Shown here in pieces: positions 1 through 8,666 of a stretch of DNA of 64,000 bases. Numbering within the stretch: the first letter of the stretch is position 1; every line of letters starts with the position of its first letter. The stretch spans positions 2,294,001 through 2,358,000 of the forward strand of contig NZ_CP047452.1 of the NCBI RefSeq assembly GCF_030440595.1. Reading direction: 5' to 3'. The DNA is from Corynebacterium glucuronolyticum DSM 44120 (GTDB taxonomy: Bacteria; Actinomycetota; Actinomycetes; Mycobacteriales; Mycobacteriaceae). The position numbers and the translations under genes are program-made. The notes under the pieces were generated by a model, which saw only the letters and a program-made list of their open reading frames with translations, made no database searches and was not told the origin of the DNA.

Positions 1-55
1 AATTAATATACAGGCGCGCGGGGGGATAGGACAAATCGCCAGGTAGTTACCAAAA

Positions 56-81
56 AAGGAGGCGCACAATGGCGCCCCCTT
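56..81 (-). terminator. Terminator after the DsbA-like gene
   Basis: Stem 56-65 / 72-81 (one G-U pair), loop of 6 nt, followed on the minus strand by a run of T (51-57). It lies 26 nt past the stop codon of the DsbA-like gene. Confidence 0.8.
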
Positions 82-106
82 TGTCAGATCCGGTTCGGAC
101 GTTTAC

Positions 107-850
107 CTATTTGGCAGAAACCTCGTCCACCCAGTTTTCATCCAGCTCGACGTCGACGCCGTCCTTCAGCACGCGCGGCGTGGAAACCTGCCCCTTAGGA
201 TCGGCCGCCTTGAGCTTCTCAGCGTTCTCGGTAGCCACCTGCTTGTAATGCTCAATGTTGGAGCGGTCGCGGATAGCCTTCACCGCGTCAGCGGGGGCCC
301 CGAGAGCCTCAGAGACATCGGCCATGTTATCGGCCTGCCACTTACCGTAAATCTCCTCCTGCTTTTCCAGCAGGGTTGTCCGCAGAGTCCAGTACGCCTT
401 GGCATCACCGGCCTGAGCGAGCGCATCGGCAGAAGCGCCGGCGAGCGTGGAGTGCCCATCCTGGCCACGGTCGAGGAAGTTAAGCGAGCGGATATTCACC
501 ACGAGCTTGCCGTCCTCCACAGCCTTCTTCATGTCCCCATCGGAGCGTGCAGCGAGCTTGGCGCAGTAGCTACAGGAATAGTCCTCATACAGGTCAATCT
601 GGGGAGTGTCCTCGGTGGCGTCTTTGCCCACCAGCTTGATGGCGTTGTCTTGGTACTGAACGTCAAAGGCAACGTCTTGTACGTCTACTCCATCGAGGAC
701 CTTTTCCGTCTGAGCTGTCCTTCCCGTGAAGAGTATGTACCCGATAACGACTGCGATAACCAAGCCAAGGATGACCAGGGCCCAAATAAAGCCGTTGCCC
801 CTCTCGTTTGGGTTCTTTACCCTCGTAGTGCTCACGATAGTCTCCTTCAT
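107..850 (-). CDS. DsbA-family membrane-anchored thiol:disulfide oxidoreductase
   Basis: This 247-residue protein has one N-terminal membrane anchor (about residues 21-43) and then an extracytoplasmic thioredoxin-fold/DsbA domain. The redox motif is CSYC, followed by AKL, near residue 92; a cis-Pro-like 'VSTPRV' segment near residue 222 completes the expected active site. The family oxidises or isomerises cysteines in exported proteins; in corynebacteria the related MdbA supports pilus and toxin folding. It lies directly downstream of a MauE/DoxX-like membrane protein on the same strand (76 nt gap), so the two probably form a redox relay across the membrane. Which exported substrates it serves cannot be read from the sequence. 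Confidence 0.85.
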   Translation of the reverse strand: MKETIVSTTRVKNPNERGNGFIWALVILGLVIAVVIGYILFTGRTAQTEKVLDGVDVQDVAFDVQYQDNAIKLVGKDATEDTPQIDLYEDYSCSYCAKLAARSDGDMKKAVEDGKLVVNIRSLNFLDRGQDGHSTLAGASADALAQAGDAKAYWTLRTTLLEKQEEIYGKWQADNMADVSEALGAPADAVKAIRDRSNIEHYKQVATENAEKLKAADPKGQVSTPRVLKDGVDVELDENWVDEVSAK

Positions 851-925
851 CGAATGTTTTACTAACTTTTGCGGTCTATTATTGCATTACAGATGCTGTA
901 GTCAGCACAAGGTGCCTGGTTACGG

Positions 926-1381
926 TCAAGCATAGACGGCCCATCGCGCAAACGGACGTTTCACGGTCCACGCCGCCATGATAAGGAAGAGGATGTCTTT
1001 TCCTATGCCTAACATGTACGTTCCTGCGCCTGCATCGGGATTTTCCCCACCCACGCCAAAGCAACCACAGTCAATGGTTAAGCCCCGTGCCCACGCCGAG
1101 GCGATGCCGATAGCAAATCCCACAAACATGAGTGCGGAAACGGCTGCCACAGGCCTGAGAAATACCCCCAGCAGCAAGAGGACCCCGAGGGCAAGTTCCG
1201 CCAGAGGCAAAACCGTGCCTATCATCTGGGCAACATCTACGGGGAATAGCTCGTAGGCCTCGACTGATTTCTTGGTTTCCACGGGATCAATGAACTTGAG
1301 GTAGCCACTGATAAGCCACACCGCAGCGAGCCCAAATCGGCACACTGCGGAGATGACGGCGAGAATTTTGGACGTGGTCAC
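926..1381 (-). CDS. MauE/DoxX-like redox-associated membrane protein
   Basis: A 151-residue integral membrane protein with four hydrophobic helices. A conserved 'DCGCFG' motif (about residue 104), typical of the MauE family, gives it a cysteine pair near the membrane surface. MauE proteins are thought to pass electrons or disulfides to thioredoxin-like partners, which fits the DsbA-like gene just downstream. The chosen start is GTG 1379-1381: a TATATT hexamer ends exactly 7 nt upstream (1389-1394), so the transcript is probably leaderless. Family assignment is good; the exact substrate is unknown. Confidence 0.8.
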   Translation of the reverse strand: MTTSKILAVISAVCRFGLAAVWLISGYLKFIDPVETKKSVEAYELFPVDVAQMIGTVLPLAELALGVLLLLGVFLRPVAAVSALMFVGFAIGIASAWARGLTIDCGCFGVGGENPDAGAGTYMLGIGKDILFLIMAAWTVKRPFARWAVYA

Positions 1382-1414
1382 GTCAACTAATATATAACAG
1401 GGGCTATCAAATGC

Positions 1415-1444
1415 AATTCACCCCGGGAGAATCCGGGGTGAATT
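1415..1444 (-). terminator. Terminator of pgm
   Basis: Perfect 12-bp stem 1415-1426 / 1433-1444 with a 6-nt loop, 13 nt past the pgm stop codon. It separates pgm from the mauE promoter. Confidence 0.8.
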
Positions 1445-1457
1445 CACAGGATGCTAG

Positions 1458-3119
1458 TTACTTATTGCCAAGAACTCGTGAGATAAGCTCCTGAGCCTCG
1501 GACTGCACCTTCTTCAGGTGCTCTTCACCTTTGAAGCTTTCGGCGTAAATCTTGTACTTGTCCTCAGTGCCGGACGGGCGGGCGGCGAACCAGGCGTTCT
1601 CGGTTACGACCTTGAGACCACCGATGGCTGCACCGTTGCCCTTGGCTTCTGTCAGCTTTTCGACGATCTCCTCGCCAGCCAGCGTTGTTGCCGTCACTTG
1701 GTCGGGGCTCAGCTTCTTCAGGATTGCCTTCTGCTCACGGTTGGCTTCGGCATCTGTGCGGGCGTAGACCGGCGCGCCGAACTTCTCGGCAAAGGCCGCG
1801 TACCGCTTGGACGGGGTTTCGCCCGTAACCGCGAGAATCTCGGAGGCGAGGAGGTCGAGGATGATGCCATCCTTATCCGTCGACCACACGGTGCCATCCG
1901 TGCGGAGGAAGGATGCACCGGCGGATTCCTCGCCACCGAAACCGATGGAACCGTCGATAAGCCCGGGGACGAACCACTTGAATCCGACGGGGACCTCGAC
2001 GAGCGTGCGCCCCAGCGAGGCGACGACGCGGTCGATCATCGAAGAAGAGACGAGCGTCTTGCCCACGGCGGTCGACTCGGACCAGCCGGGGCGGTGGCTG
2101 AACAGGTACTCGATGGCGACGGCGAGGTAGTGATTGGGGTTCATCAGTCCCGCGTCGGGGGTGACGATGCCGTGGCGGTCACTGTCCGCGTCGTTGCCCG
2201 TGGCGATGTCGTACTTGTCACGGTTGTGGATGAGGGAGGCCATGGCATTGGGGCTCGAGCAGTCCATACGGATCTTGCCGTCGGTGTCGAGCGTCATGAA
2301 GCGCCAGGTGGGATCAACCTCGGGGTTCACCACCGTGAGGTTGAGGCCGTAGCGCTCGCCGATCGCACCCCAGTAGTCAACGGAGGCACCGCCCATGGGG
2401 TCTGCGCCGATGGAAATCTGCGAATCCGCGATGGCCTTCAGGTCCACCACATGGGGCAGATCCTCCACGTAGTAGCCGAGGAAGTCGAAGGCCTGCGCGC
2501 GCTGATCGGTGACCGATTCCACCGAGACGCGTTTGACATCTGCGAGGCCACTGCGGAGCAGTTCGTTGGCGCGGTCGGCGATCCAGTCCGTCGCATCCGT
2601 GCCTGCCGGGCCACCCGTCGGCGGGTTGTATTTGAAACCACCGTCGCGGGGCGGGTTGTGCGAGGGGGTGATGACGATGCCGTCGGAGCGCTTCGCGTCG
2701 GTGCCGGTCACACCGCCGGGAAGCTCCTTGTTGTACTGCAGGATCGCGTGGCTGACCGCAGGGGTCGGGGTGTAGGCACCCTTGTCGTCGACAAGCACCT
2801 CCACATCGTTGGCCAGCAGAACCTCCATCGCGGTGAGCATCGCCGGTTCACTCAGGGCGTGGGTGTCGCGGCCGATGAAAACGGGGCCCTCGATGTGCTC
2901 CTTCGCGCGGTATTCCACGATCGCCTGCGTGGTGGCGAGAATGTGATCCTCGTTGAAGGCGGTATCCAGGCTGGAACCGCGGTGCCCGGAGGTACCGAAG
3001 CTGACCTGCTGGTCGGGGTTTTCGGGGTCCGGCTTGTTGCTGTAGTAGGCCTTGGTCACGGCCTCAACATCGATGAGGTCTTCCTCACGTGCGGGCTGGC
3101 CTGCTCTTTCGTGCGCCAT
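1458..3119 (-). CDS. pgm: Phosphoglucomutase (alpha-D-glucose-phosphate specific)
   Basis: The 553-residue protein has the usual length of the bacterial Pgm family. It interconverts glucose-1-phosphate and glucose-6-phosphate in the cytoplasm, feeding glycogen, trehalose and cell-wall sugar nucleotides. The catalytic phosphoserine loop 'TPSHNPP' is near residue 152, the metal-binding 'DADSDRHG' near residue 310, the sugar-binding 'GGEESAG' near residue 395 and the phosphate-binding 'RPSGTED' near residue 515. All key motifs are intact. The gene stands alone on the minus strand with its own terminator. A long open frame on the opposite strand is a by-product of high G+C. Confidence 0.97.
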   Translation of the reverse strand: MAHERAGQPAREEDLIDVEAVTKAYYSNKPDPENPDQQVSFGTSGHRGSSLDTAFNEDHILATTQAIVEYRAKEHIEGPVFIGRDTHALSEPAMLTAMEVLLANDVEVLVDDKGAYTPTPAVSHAILQYNKELPGGVTGTDAKRSDGIVITPSHNPPRDGGFKYNPPTGGPAGTDATDWIADRANELLRSGLADVKRVSVESVTDQRAQAFDFLGYYVEDLPHVVDLKAIADSQISIGADPMGGASVDYWGAIGERYGLNLTVVNPEVDPTWRFMTLDTDGKIRMDCSSPNAMASLIHNRDKYDIATGNDADSDRHGIVTPDAGLMNPNHYLAVAIEYLFSHRPGWSESTAVGKTLVSSSMIDRVVASLGRTLVEVPVGFKWFVPGLIDGSIGFGGEESAGASFLRTDGTVWSTDKDGIILDLLASEILAVTGETPSKRYAAFAEKFGAPVYARTDAEANREQKAILKKLSPDQVTATTLAGEEIVEKLTEAKGNGAAIGGLKVVTENAWFAARPSGTEDKYKIYAESFKGEEHLKKVQSEAQELISRVLGNK

Positions 3120-3532
3120 GTGATCGTTTCTCCTTCACTTTCCGGCCGCTTTCCGGTGCCGCCGTCTCGGGGCGTGCCGTCTGGCATACCGTCGTTTTGG
3201 TCTCACCTTCCATCTTGGCCTGTTTCTTTACTTTTTGCAGCAATACCGCCCCGCTCCACCCCGGCCGGAACGTGCACCCTGCCTTCCCGGCCTTACCCTC
3301 CAATAGTTGGCTTCCCCGTGGCGCTGTCGGCAGCGTGGCGACGGCAGCTGGCTGTAGCACTCCCCCCGTTCGCACATCCGGGCTCCCGTCACACCAGCGA
3401 TTACCCCCGCATGAGGGAAAAATGTGTTCAACTAATTGGCAAAACGGGCACGCCACTGGAAAATATTCCCAATCTTTTCTCCCCCAAGAAAAGATTAACT
3501 ACATAATGACTGCACAATAAAGGAGGGCTCAG
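3120..3532. other. Gene-free spacer with a 10-bp inverted repeat
   Basis: This 413-nt divergent spacer separates pgm (minus) from the symporter gene (plus). Short open frames in it have no recognisable content. Near the symporter there is a perfect inverted repeat, 3471-3480 / 3487-3496, with a 6-nt loop; it is AT-rich in a GC-rich background and could be an operator. A clear ribosome binding site (AAAGGAGGG, 3519-3527) precedes the ATG at 3533. Confidence 0.5.
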
Positions 3533-4951
3533 ATGGAATCCATCATGGACACCTTAAACTCCGTGGATTCAGTGGTGTGGGGCCCTTTACTCCTCATCCC
3601 ACTGCTCTTGGGAACCGGCCTGTGGCTGACAATTCGGCTACGCGGCCTGCAATTCAGAAAGATGATCGTCGCCTTTAGGCACGGGCTCATTGACCCCGGC
3701 GATCCGACCGGCGAAGGCGACATCACCAACTACCAGGCACTCACCACCGCCCTCGCCGCAACCGTCGGAGTAGGCAACATCGTCGGTGTCGCCACCGCCC
3801 TGTCTATCGGTGGCCCCGGCGCACTCATGTGGATGTGGGTCACCGGACTTGTCGGCATGGCAAGTAAATACACAGAGGCCTACCTCGGCGTCCGCTTCCG
3901 CGAGGAAGACTCCACCGGGCACATCCTCGGTGGCCCCATGAAGTACCTGCGCAAAGGCATCGGCGGAAGGAAGGGCGTGGTACTTTCTCTCGCCTTCGGC
4001 ATCTTCGCCGTGATCGCCTCTTTCGGCATCGGCAACCTCACGCAGGCTAATGCCGTCGCCGTGGCGATGCACGATGCCTTCGGCCTCGAACCCGTGTCCA
4101 CGGGTGTCATCCTGTTCTTCCTCATCGGCATGGTGCTCCTCGGCGGCATCGAAACGATTGGCAGGGTGACCAGCGCCTTCGTCCCGCTCATGATCATCAT
4201 CTACATCGCCGGCGGCACCGTCGTGCTTATCGCCAACGCCTCCGGCATCCCCGGCGCGCTGGCGCTCATCTTCCACGACGCGTTCACCGGCACCGCCGCC
4301 ACCGGCGGGTTTGTTGGCTCCACGATCATGGTCGCCCTGCAGATGGGTGTCGCCCGCGGCATCTTCTCCAACGAGTCCGGCATGGGCTCCGCCGCCATCG
4401 CCGCCGCCGCCGCGCAGACGAACCACCCCGTACGCCAGGGACTTGTCTCCATGACGCAGACCTTCATCGACACGCTCGTCGTGGTCACCTTCACCGGCCT
4501 CACCATCATCACCACCGGCGCGTGGACGATGGGAGCCAGCGAGGCAGGGTCCATGACGGCGGAGGCCTTCTCACGTGGACTACCGGGCCACTGGGGCGGA
4601 ACCATCGTCTCCGTGTCCACCATGTTCTTCGCCTTCTCCACCATCGTGGCGTGGGCCTACTACGGCGAGCGCTGCCTCATCGCCCTCGTCGGCATGCACG
4701 GCTCACTTCCCTACCGCATGATCTTCACCTGCGTCGTATTCGTCGGCGCGATCTCCGAGATCCAGGTGGCCTGGGTTCTCGCCGATATCGCAAACGGCCT
4801 CATGGCGATTCCGAACCTCATTGGCCTTTTGCTACTATCAGGACTTGTAGCAAGAGAAACCAAGGACTATTTGAACTTCGACCCGCTGCTGCGGAAGGAT
4901 CCCGCCTCCGTGGAAGAGTTCAACGCCCGCCACATACCAGAATGGACGTGA
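3533..4951 (+). CDS. Alanine/glycine:cation symporter (AGCS family)
   Basis: A 472-residue multi-pass membrane protein of the AlsT/DagA/AgcS type, which imports alanine or glycine with Na+ (or H+). Signature segments of the family are visible: 'TTALAATVGVGNIVGVA' near residue 65, 'GGPGALMWMW' near 90, and 'NESGMGSAAIAAAAAQT' near 280. Length and the pattern of about eleven helices match the family. The start is fixed by a strong Shine-Dalgarno sequence. The first crcB gene begins 13 nt after the stop, so the symporter and the fluoride channels may be cotranscribed. Substrate choice between alanine and glycine is not resolved. Confidence 0.93.
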   Translation: MESIMDTLNSVDSVVWGPLLLIPLLLGTGLWLTIRLRGLQFRKMIVAFRHGLIDPGDPTGEGDITNYQALTTALAATVGVGNIVGVATALSIGGPGALMWMWVTGLVGMASKYTEAYLGVRFREEDSTGHILGGPMKYLRKGIGGRKGVVLSLAFGIFAVIASFGIGNLTQANAVAVAMHDAFGLEPVSTGVILFFLIGMVLLGGIETIGRVTSAFVPLMIIIYIAGGTVVLIANASGIPGALALIFHDAFTGTAATGGFVGSTIMVALQMGVARGIFSNESGMGSAAIAAAAAQTNHPVRQGLVSMTQTFIDTLVVVTFTGLTIITTGAWTMGASEAGSMTAEAFSRGLPGHWGGTIVSVSTMFFAFSTIVAWAYYGERCLIALVGMHGSLPYRMIFTCVVFVGAISEIQVAWVLADIANGLMAIPNLIGLLLLSGLVARETKDYLNFDPLLRKDPASVEEFNARHIPEWT

Positions 4952-4964
4952 TTTCCTTCCCGCC

Positions 4965-5300
4965 ATGAGCCTGAAAAATGCGCTAATCGTCGGATGCGGC
5001 GCAGCCCTCGGCTCCATCGCGCGGCAAGGCACCGTCCTCCTCCTCGGCCCCAGCTTCGTCACCGTCACGCTGATCAACATCTGCGGATGTTTCGCCATCG
5101 GTGCGATGAAGCCGGGGCCGTTTTGGACGATTGGGTTCCTCGGCGGGTTTTCCTCCTATTCCACCTACCTCGTCATGACCTACCAAGCAGAAAGCGCCGC
5201 CTACCTGGTAAGCGAGGTAATTTTTTGCCTCGGCGCGTGGTTTTTAGGCGACGTCGTCCATGACCATCTGCGCCGCGCCCACGAGAAAGCGGAGGCGTAG
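4965..5300 (+). CDS. crcB: Fluoride channel CrcB/Fluc, copy 1
   Basis: A 111-residue protein with four hydrophobic segments, the size of a Fluc subunit. It carries the conserved Arg in the first helix (GSIAR), an 'NICGCF' turn in helix 2, and the pore motif 'GFLGGFSSYSTY' in helix 3, which matches the Gly-Gly-Phe-(S/T)-(S/T)-(F/Y)-Ser-Thr core that lines the fluoride pathway. Fluc channels export fluoride passively as dual-topology dimers or as pairs of paralogues. This is the canonical-looking half of the first pair; the next gene starts 2 nt after its stop. It is most similar by eye to copy 3. Confidence 0.9.
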   Translation: MSLKNALIVGCGAALGSIARQGTVLLLGPSFVTVTLINICGCFAIGAMKPGPFWTIGFLGGFSSYSTYLVMTYQAESAAYLVSEVIFCLGAWFLGDVVHDHLRRAHEKAEA

Positions 5301-5302
5301 CC

Positions 5303-5641
5303 GTGGTGTGCTGGAGTTTCCTCATCGTCGCCGCCGGCGGGTTCGCCGGGGGCATCATCCGCTACGTGCTGACCAGCGCGCTCGGGAACCTCTGGGGCAT
5401 CGCGATGGCGAATTCGCTGGCGTGTTTCCTCGTCGGGGCGGGCACCACGCACGGTGCCCTCAACCTCATCGTGACGGCCGGTGTTGCTGCGGCGTTATCC
5501 ACGTGGCCGGCGCTTGCTGCGGAGCTCGGCCGCGAACTCAAATCCGGGCGCTACCTTCTGTTTGCGTTCTATTTAGGCGCGAACCTGGCGCTCGGCAACC
5601 TCGCTGCCTACCTGGGGGGGCTCGCCGCTGCCCCGTGGTAG
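5303..5641 (+). CDS. crcB: Fluoride channel CrcB/Fluc, copy 2 (degenerate pore motif)
   Basis: This 112-residue, four-helix protein is the partner of copy 1. The first helix has GGIIRY and helix 2 has an 'ANSLACF' turn in place of NxxGC. In helix 3 the pore motif is reduced to 'AAALSTW', lacking the double Gly and the Phe. It therefore resembles the degenerate member of heterodimeric Fluc pairs, where each subunit has one fixed orientation. Start is GTG 5303, two bases after copy 1. It resembles copy 4 more than copies 1 or 3. Confidence 0.85.
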   Translation: MVCWSFLIVAAGGFAGGIIRYVLTSALGNLWGIAMANSLACFLVGAGTTHGALNLIVTAGVAAALSTWPALAAELGRELKSGRYLLFAFYLGANLALGNLAAYLGGLAAAPW

Positions 5642-5651
5642 GTTGTCACGT

Positions 5652-5954
5652 GTGGAAAAACTGACAATTGCGCTCGCTGCTGGGTTCGGTGCGCTCGCCC
5701 GCTACGCGCTCACCGCGCTGCCCGCAGGTGATGCGCTCACCCTCGTGGCGATTAACGCCGTGGGGTGCCTCCTCATCGGCGCCAAGCCCTCGCCCGCGTG
5801 GTGGTCGACGGGGTTCCTCGGTGGGTTCACCTCGTTTTCCACGTACATGCTCGTCAGCTTCACCGACCGCTCGGCGCTGTACCTCTTTGCTTCCGCTGTT
5901 ATCTGTGTTGCCGCTTGGTTTGCGGGGGACGCTATTCGGAGGCGCACATGCTGA
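5652..5954 (+). CDS. crcB: Fluoride channel CrcB/Fluc, copy 3
   Basis: A 100-residue Fluc subunit (103 if TTG 5643 is used) with helix-1 'GALARYA', helix-2 'NAVGCLLIG' and the full pore motif 'GFLGGFTSFSTYM'. It matches copy 1 in these positions and is thus the canonical member of a second pair. I chose GTG 5652 because it gives the usual short N-terminus. Its stop overlaps the start of copy 4 in the sequence ATGCTGA, which indicates translational coupling. Confidence 0.87.
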   Translation: MEKLTIALAAGFGALARYALTALPAGDALTLVAINAVGCLLIGAKPSPAWWSTGFLGGFTSFSTYMLVSFTDRSALYLFASAVICVAAWFAGDAIRRRTC

Positions 5955-6280
5955 CCGCGCTCGGAGTATTCGTCGGGGGAGCCATCGGTGGTCTCCTGCG
6001 TTACGGTTGCACGCGGTGGCTCGGCAGCCGCAGCGGTGTGCTCGTCGCCAACCTTGTCGCCTGCTATGTTCTCGGCTTGTCGACGCTCCTTTCCTTCCAC
6101 CCTGCGCTTGTGGCCACCGGGCTCGCTGGGGCGCTGTCTACGTGGTCGACGCTTGCCAAGGAGACAGGACTCCTCATCCAAAAACATCAGTGGCGCGCTC
6201 TTTTTTGGTTCGCGGGTGCGCACATTGGGGGCGGGCTGCTCGCCATGTCTTTCGCCCACCGAACGGTTTTAGGGCTCTAG
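5948..6280 (+). CDS. crcB: Fluoride channel CrcB/Fluc, copy 4 (degenerate pore motif)
   Basis: A 110-residue protein starting at ATG 5948, which overlaps the end of copy 3. Helix 1 has 'GGLLRYG', helix 2 'VANLVACYVLG' and helix 3 'GLAGALSTWSTL', so it shares the altered NxxAC turn and the 'ALSTW' pore motif with copy 2. The pairing 1/3 and 2/4 means the four genes are two consecutive copies of a two-gene fluoride channel. No fluoride riboswitch was found upstream. No clear terminator follows. Confidence 0.85.
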   Translation: MLTALGVFVGGAIGGLLRYGCTRWLGSRSGVLVANLVACYVLGLSTLLSFHPALVATGLAGALSTWSTLAKETGLLIQKHQWRALFWFAGAHIGGGLLAMSFAHRTVLGL

Positions 6281-6401
6281 CGGGGGATTAATCTAAATTT
6301 AACCTCAATGACATTTCCTCGTAATGTACTGGCGTTTTCCGGTTTTTAATGCAATCAACAATCGGAACGACCACCCCCATTACTTTTTATTGCCGTCGCC
6401 T

Positions 6402-6453
6402 GAAAATACACTACGGATAAGTAACCTACTTTCCGGTAGGTAAGTGTATTTTC
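6402..6453. repeat. Nested inverted repeat upstream of the transporter pseudogene
   Basis: Outer arms of 11 bp (6402-6412 / 6443-6453) enclose an inner hairpin (6424-6429 / 6436-6441, sequence ACCTAC...GTAGGT). It ends 15 nt before the ATG at 6469. It could be an operator or a regulatory RNA hairpin left over from the broken gene. Confidence 0.6.
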
Positions 6454-6468
6454 GGTGATAGGGGCCCT

Positions 6469-7816
6469 ATGTCATTCCTCTCCGCGCCCCCGGCTGCACC
6501 CCGCATCCCCGAGGAGCGCCTCGACAAAACATACAAGACATGGCGTTTCAACGTCTTCATGGGAATCTTCCTTGGATACGCGGCGTTCTACCTCATCAGG
6601 AACAACGTCTCGCTCGTTTCCGCCATCCTGAAGGAACACGGCCTCATGAATGCCGTCGGCATCGGCATCGTTGCCAACGCCGTACTGTTCGCCTACGGGT
6701 TGAGCAAATTCTTCATGGACATGCTCTCGGACCGTTCCAACGCGCGCTACTTCATGCCACTGGGGCTCGCCCTGTCTGCGGTGATGAACCTGTTCATTGC
6801 CTCCGTCCCCGGGATCACCGGGATCCATTACCCTGTTCGCCACCCTCATGTTCATCAACGGGTGGTTCCAAGGCATGGGCTGGCCTCCGTCTGGCCGCGT
6901 GCTTGTGCACTGGTTCTCCACCAGTGAACGCGGCTGGAAGACATCCATCTGGAACTGCGCCCACAACGTCGGCGGTGGCGGACTCGGGTTCCTCTCCGCG
7001 TGGGCACTCACGACGTTCGCCACAGACGAGGCCGACTGGCGCCCGGCCTTCTACGTGCCGGCCATCGTCGCCCTCACCATCGCCGTCATCGCCTTCCTCC
7101 TAATCCGCGACCGCCCGGAGGCAATCGGCCTGCCCCCGATCGAGGAATACCACGACGATCCCGCCAAGGTCGAGAGCGTCGACACCGCCGAGGGCACGTG
7201 GCTGCAGGTGGTCACCCACCACGTGCTGACCAACCCGATCATTGTCATGCTCGCGCTGGCCAATGTGTTCATCTACACGGTGCGCTACGGCGTGCTCAAC
7301 TGGATCCCGATCTACCTCAGCGAGCGCACCGATACCGCCAATATTTCCGACGGCATCATCGGCTTCGCTGTATAGGAGCTTGCCGGCATCCTCGGCACGC
7401 TGCTCATCGGGTGGCTCTCAGACACGGTGTTCCACGGCTGGCGCTCCGGCGCAGGCATCCTCGCCCTCGTCGTCGTCGGAATCGCCCTGTTTGCCTACTG
7501 GCAGCTCCCGCCGACCGCCCCGCTGTGGCTGTTCTATCTCCTCATCGCCATCATCGGCGGGTTCATCTACGGCCCGGTCATGCTCATCGGTCTGCAGGCC
7601 ATCGACCTGTCGCCCGCCAACGTTGCGGGCACTGCTGCCGGGTTCACCGGCCTGTTCGGCTACCTGTTGGGTACCACCTTGGCATCCTCCGGCGTGGGAC
7701 TGCTCATCCACAACTTCGGGTGGAACGTCACCTACCTGTTCCTCCTCGGCGTTGTCGTGGTCGCCGTCATTCTCATGGTGATCGTCGGCAAGCGCGAACG
7801 CGCGCTCATGCACTAA
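6469..7816 (+). pseudogene. Decayed organophosphate:phosphate antiporter (GlpT/UhpT-type MFS)
   Basis: Three adjoining pieces together give an MFS transporter of about 449 residues, the normal length of the glycerol-3-phosphate/hexose-phosphate antiporter family. Piece 1 (from ATG 6469) runs to about 6830 with 'GYAAFYLIRNN' and 'GLSKFFMDMLSDR'. The frame then shifts; piece 2 has 'NGWFQGMGWPPSGR' and 'IWNCAHNVGGG', both GlpT/UhpT hallmarks. At 7373-7375 an in-frame TAG replaces the Tyr codon expected in 'Y-E-x-A-G-I', after which the same frame continues to the stop at 7816. One frameshift plus one nonsense codon argue for a true pseudogene rather than a single sequencing error. The strain has probably lost uptake of this substrate by this route. 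Confidence 0.85.
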
Positions 7817-7881
7817 CGCCTCCACGAGCCCGCAAAGAAAGACCGAGCGAGAAAGATATCGGCAGAGCATAAGCAGCACAA

Positions 7882-7919
7882 GGCCGCAGGTGTCAGTACT
7901 CACACTGACACCTGCGGCC
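7882..7919 (+). terminator. Strong convergent terminator
   Basis: Perfect 16-bp stem 7882-7897 / 7904-7919, loop of 6 nt, with a T run on the plus strand at 7928-7933. It lies between the transporter pseudogene and the convergent cbiO. Confidence 0.85.
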
Positions 7920-7931
7920 GATGTCTATTTT

Positions 7932-8666
7932 TTATACGTCTTCGGGACGACGCACAGCTCGCCCAAGTGCATCGCTCACCACCGGCGCCCACGGCAACCG
8001 CAGGTGGGCTGCAGGAAGCAGCTCCAGGCCCCACGGATGCAGGGTGCCTTTATGAAGGATGCGAATCTCATCGGCAAACTCGTAGGCGAAATCGATCTCG
8101 TGGGTGGTGAAGATAATCCCCACGTTTTCAATGCGACTCAGTGCCTGCGTGAGCAGATCTGCCGCGTAGTAGTCGAGGCCTGCCGTCGGCTCGTCGAGGA
8201 GAATATAGCGCGGCTGCATAGCAAGCGCCCCGGCGAGCGCAACGAGCTTCTTCTGTCCAAAAGAGAGCTGGTGCGGGACGCGGTGAGCGAGATCCGCGAT
8301 TCCGAGCTGCTCCATTGCCGATTGCGCCCGCGCCTGCACCTCATCCTGAGGCAGGCCCAGATTCATGGGACCGAAGCAGACATCCGATTCCACCGACGTG
8401 GAAATCAGGTGCGCGTCCGGTTCCTGCAAAACAAGCTGTACCTTCTCGCGGTGGGCCGTGCGACCCTTGCGGGAGTAGTCGAGCGCTGTGCCGTCAACAA
8501 GCACGCTGCCGGAGGAAGGTTTGAGGGCACCGGCGAGAACACGGAAGAGGGTGGTTTTCCCGGATCCGTTTGCCCCCACAATGCCCAGCCGGGAGCCCAC
8601 CGTAACGGAGACGTCGAGACCGTCCAGGACGGCGTCGACAAGAATGTTGGTACCTTGAAGGCTCAT
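7932..8666 (-). CDS. cbiO: Cobalt ECF transporter ATPase
   Basis: A 244-residue ABC ATPase that powers the CbiMNQO cobalt importer. Visible motifs: Walker A 'GANGSGKTT' near residue 34, Q-loop 'LVLQEPD' near 80, a signature 'LSFGQKK' near 135 (the Ser-Phe-Gly-Gln variant seen in ECF ATPases), Walker B 'YILLDEPTAGLD' near 153, and the H-loop 'TTHEID' near 187. Its start overlaps the stop of the cbiQ gene upstream. It is the last gene of the riboswitch-controlled operon cbiM-cbiN-cbiQ-cbiO. Confidence 0.93.
   Translation of the reverse strand: MSLQGTNILVDAVLDGLDVSVTVGSRLGIVGANGSGKTTLFRVLAGALKPSSGSVLVDGTALDYSRKGRTAHREKVQLVLQEPDAHLISTSVESDVCFGPMNLGLPQDEVQARAQSAMEQLGIADLAHRVPHQLSFGQKKLVALAGALAMQPRYILLDEPTAGLDYYAADLLTQALSRIENVGIIFTTHEIDFAYEFADEIRILHKGTLHPWGLELLPAAHLRLPWAPVVSDALGRAVRRPEDV

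Noticed and set aside
1518..3506. Very long open frame antisense to pgm
   Set aside because: It mirrors the codon pattern of pgm in a GC-rich genome and has no recognisable domain; pgm itself is unmistakable. The same holds for long frames opposite the symporter, hydrogenase large subunit, hypE/hypD, CoA-transferase, cysK and pst genes.
4951..4965. Fluoride riboswitch before crcB
   Set aside because: Only 13 nt separate the symporter and crcB, and no crcB-motif aptamer was recognised upstream of the symporter.
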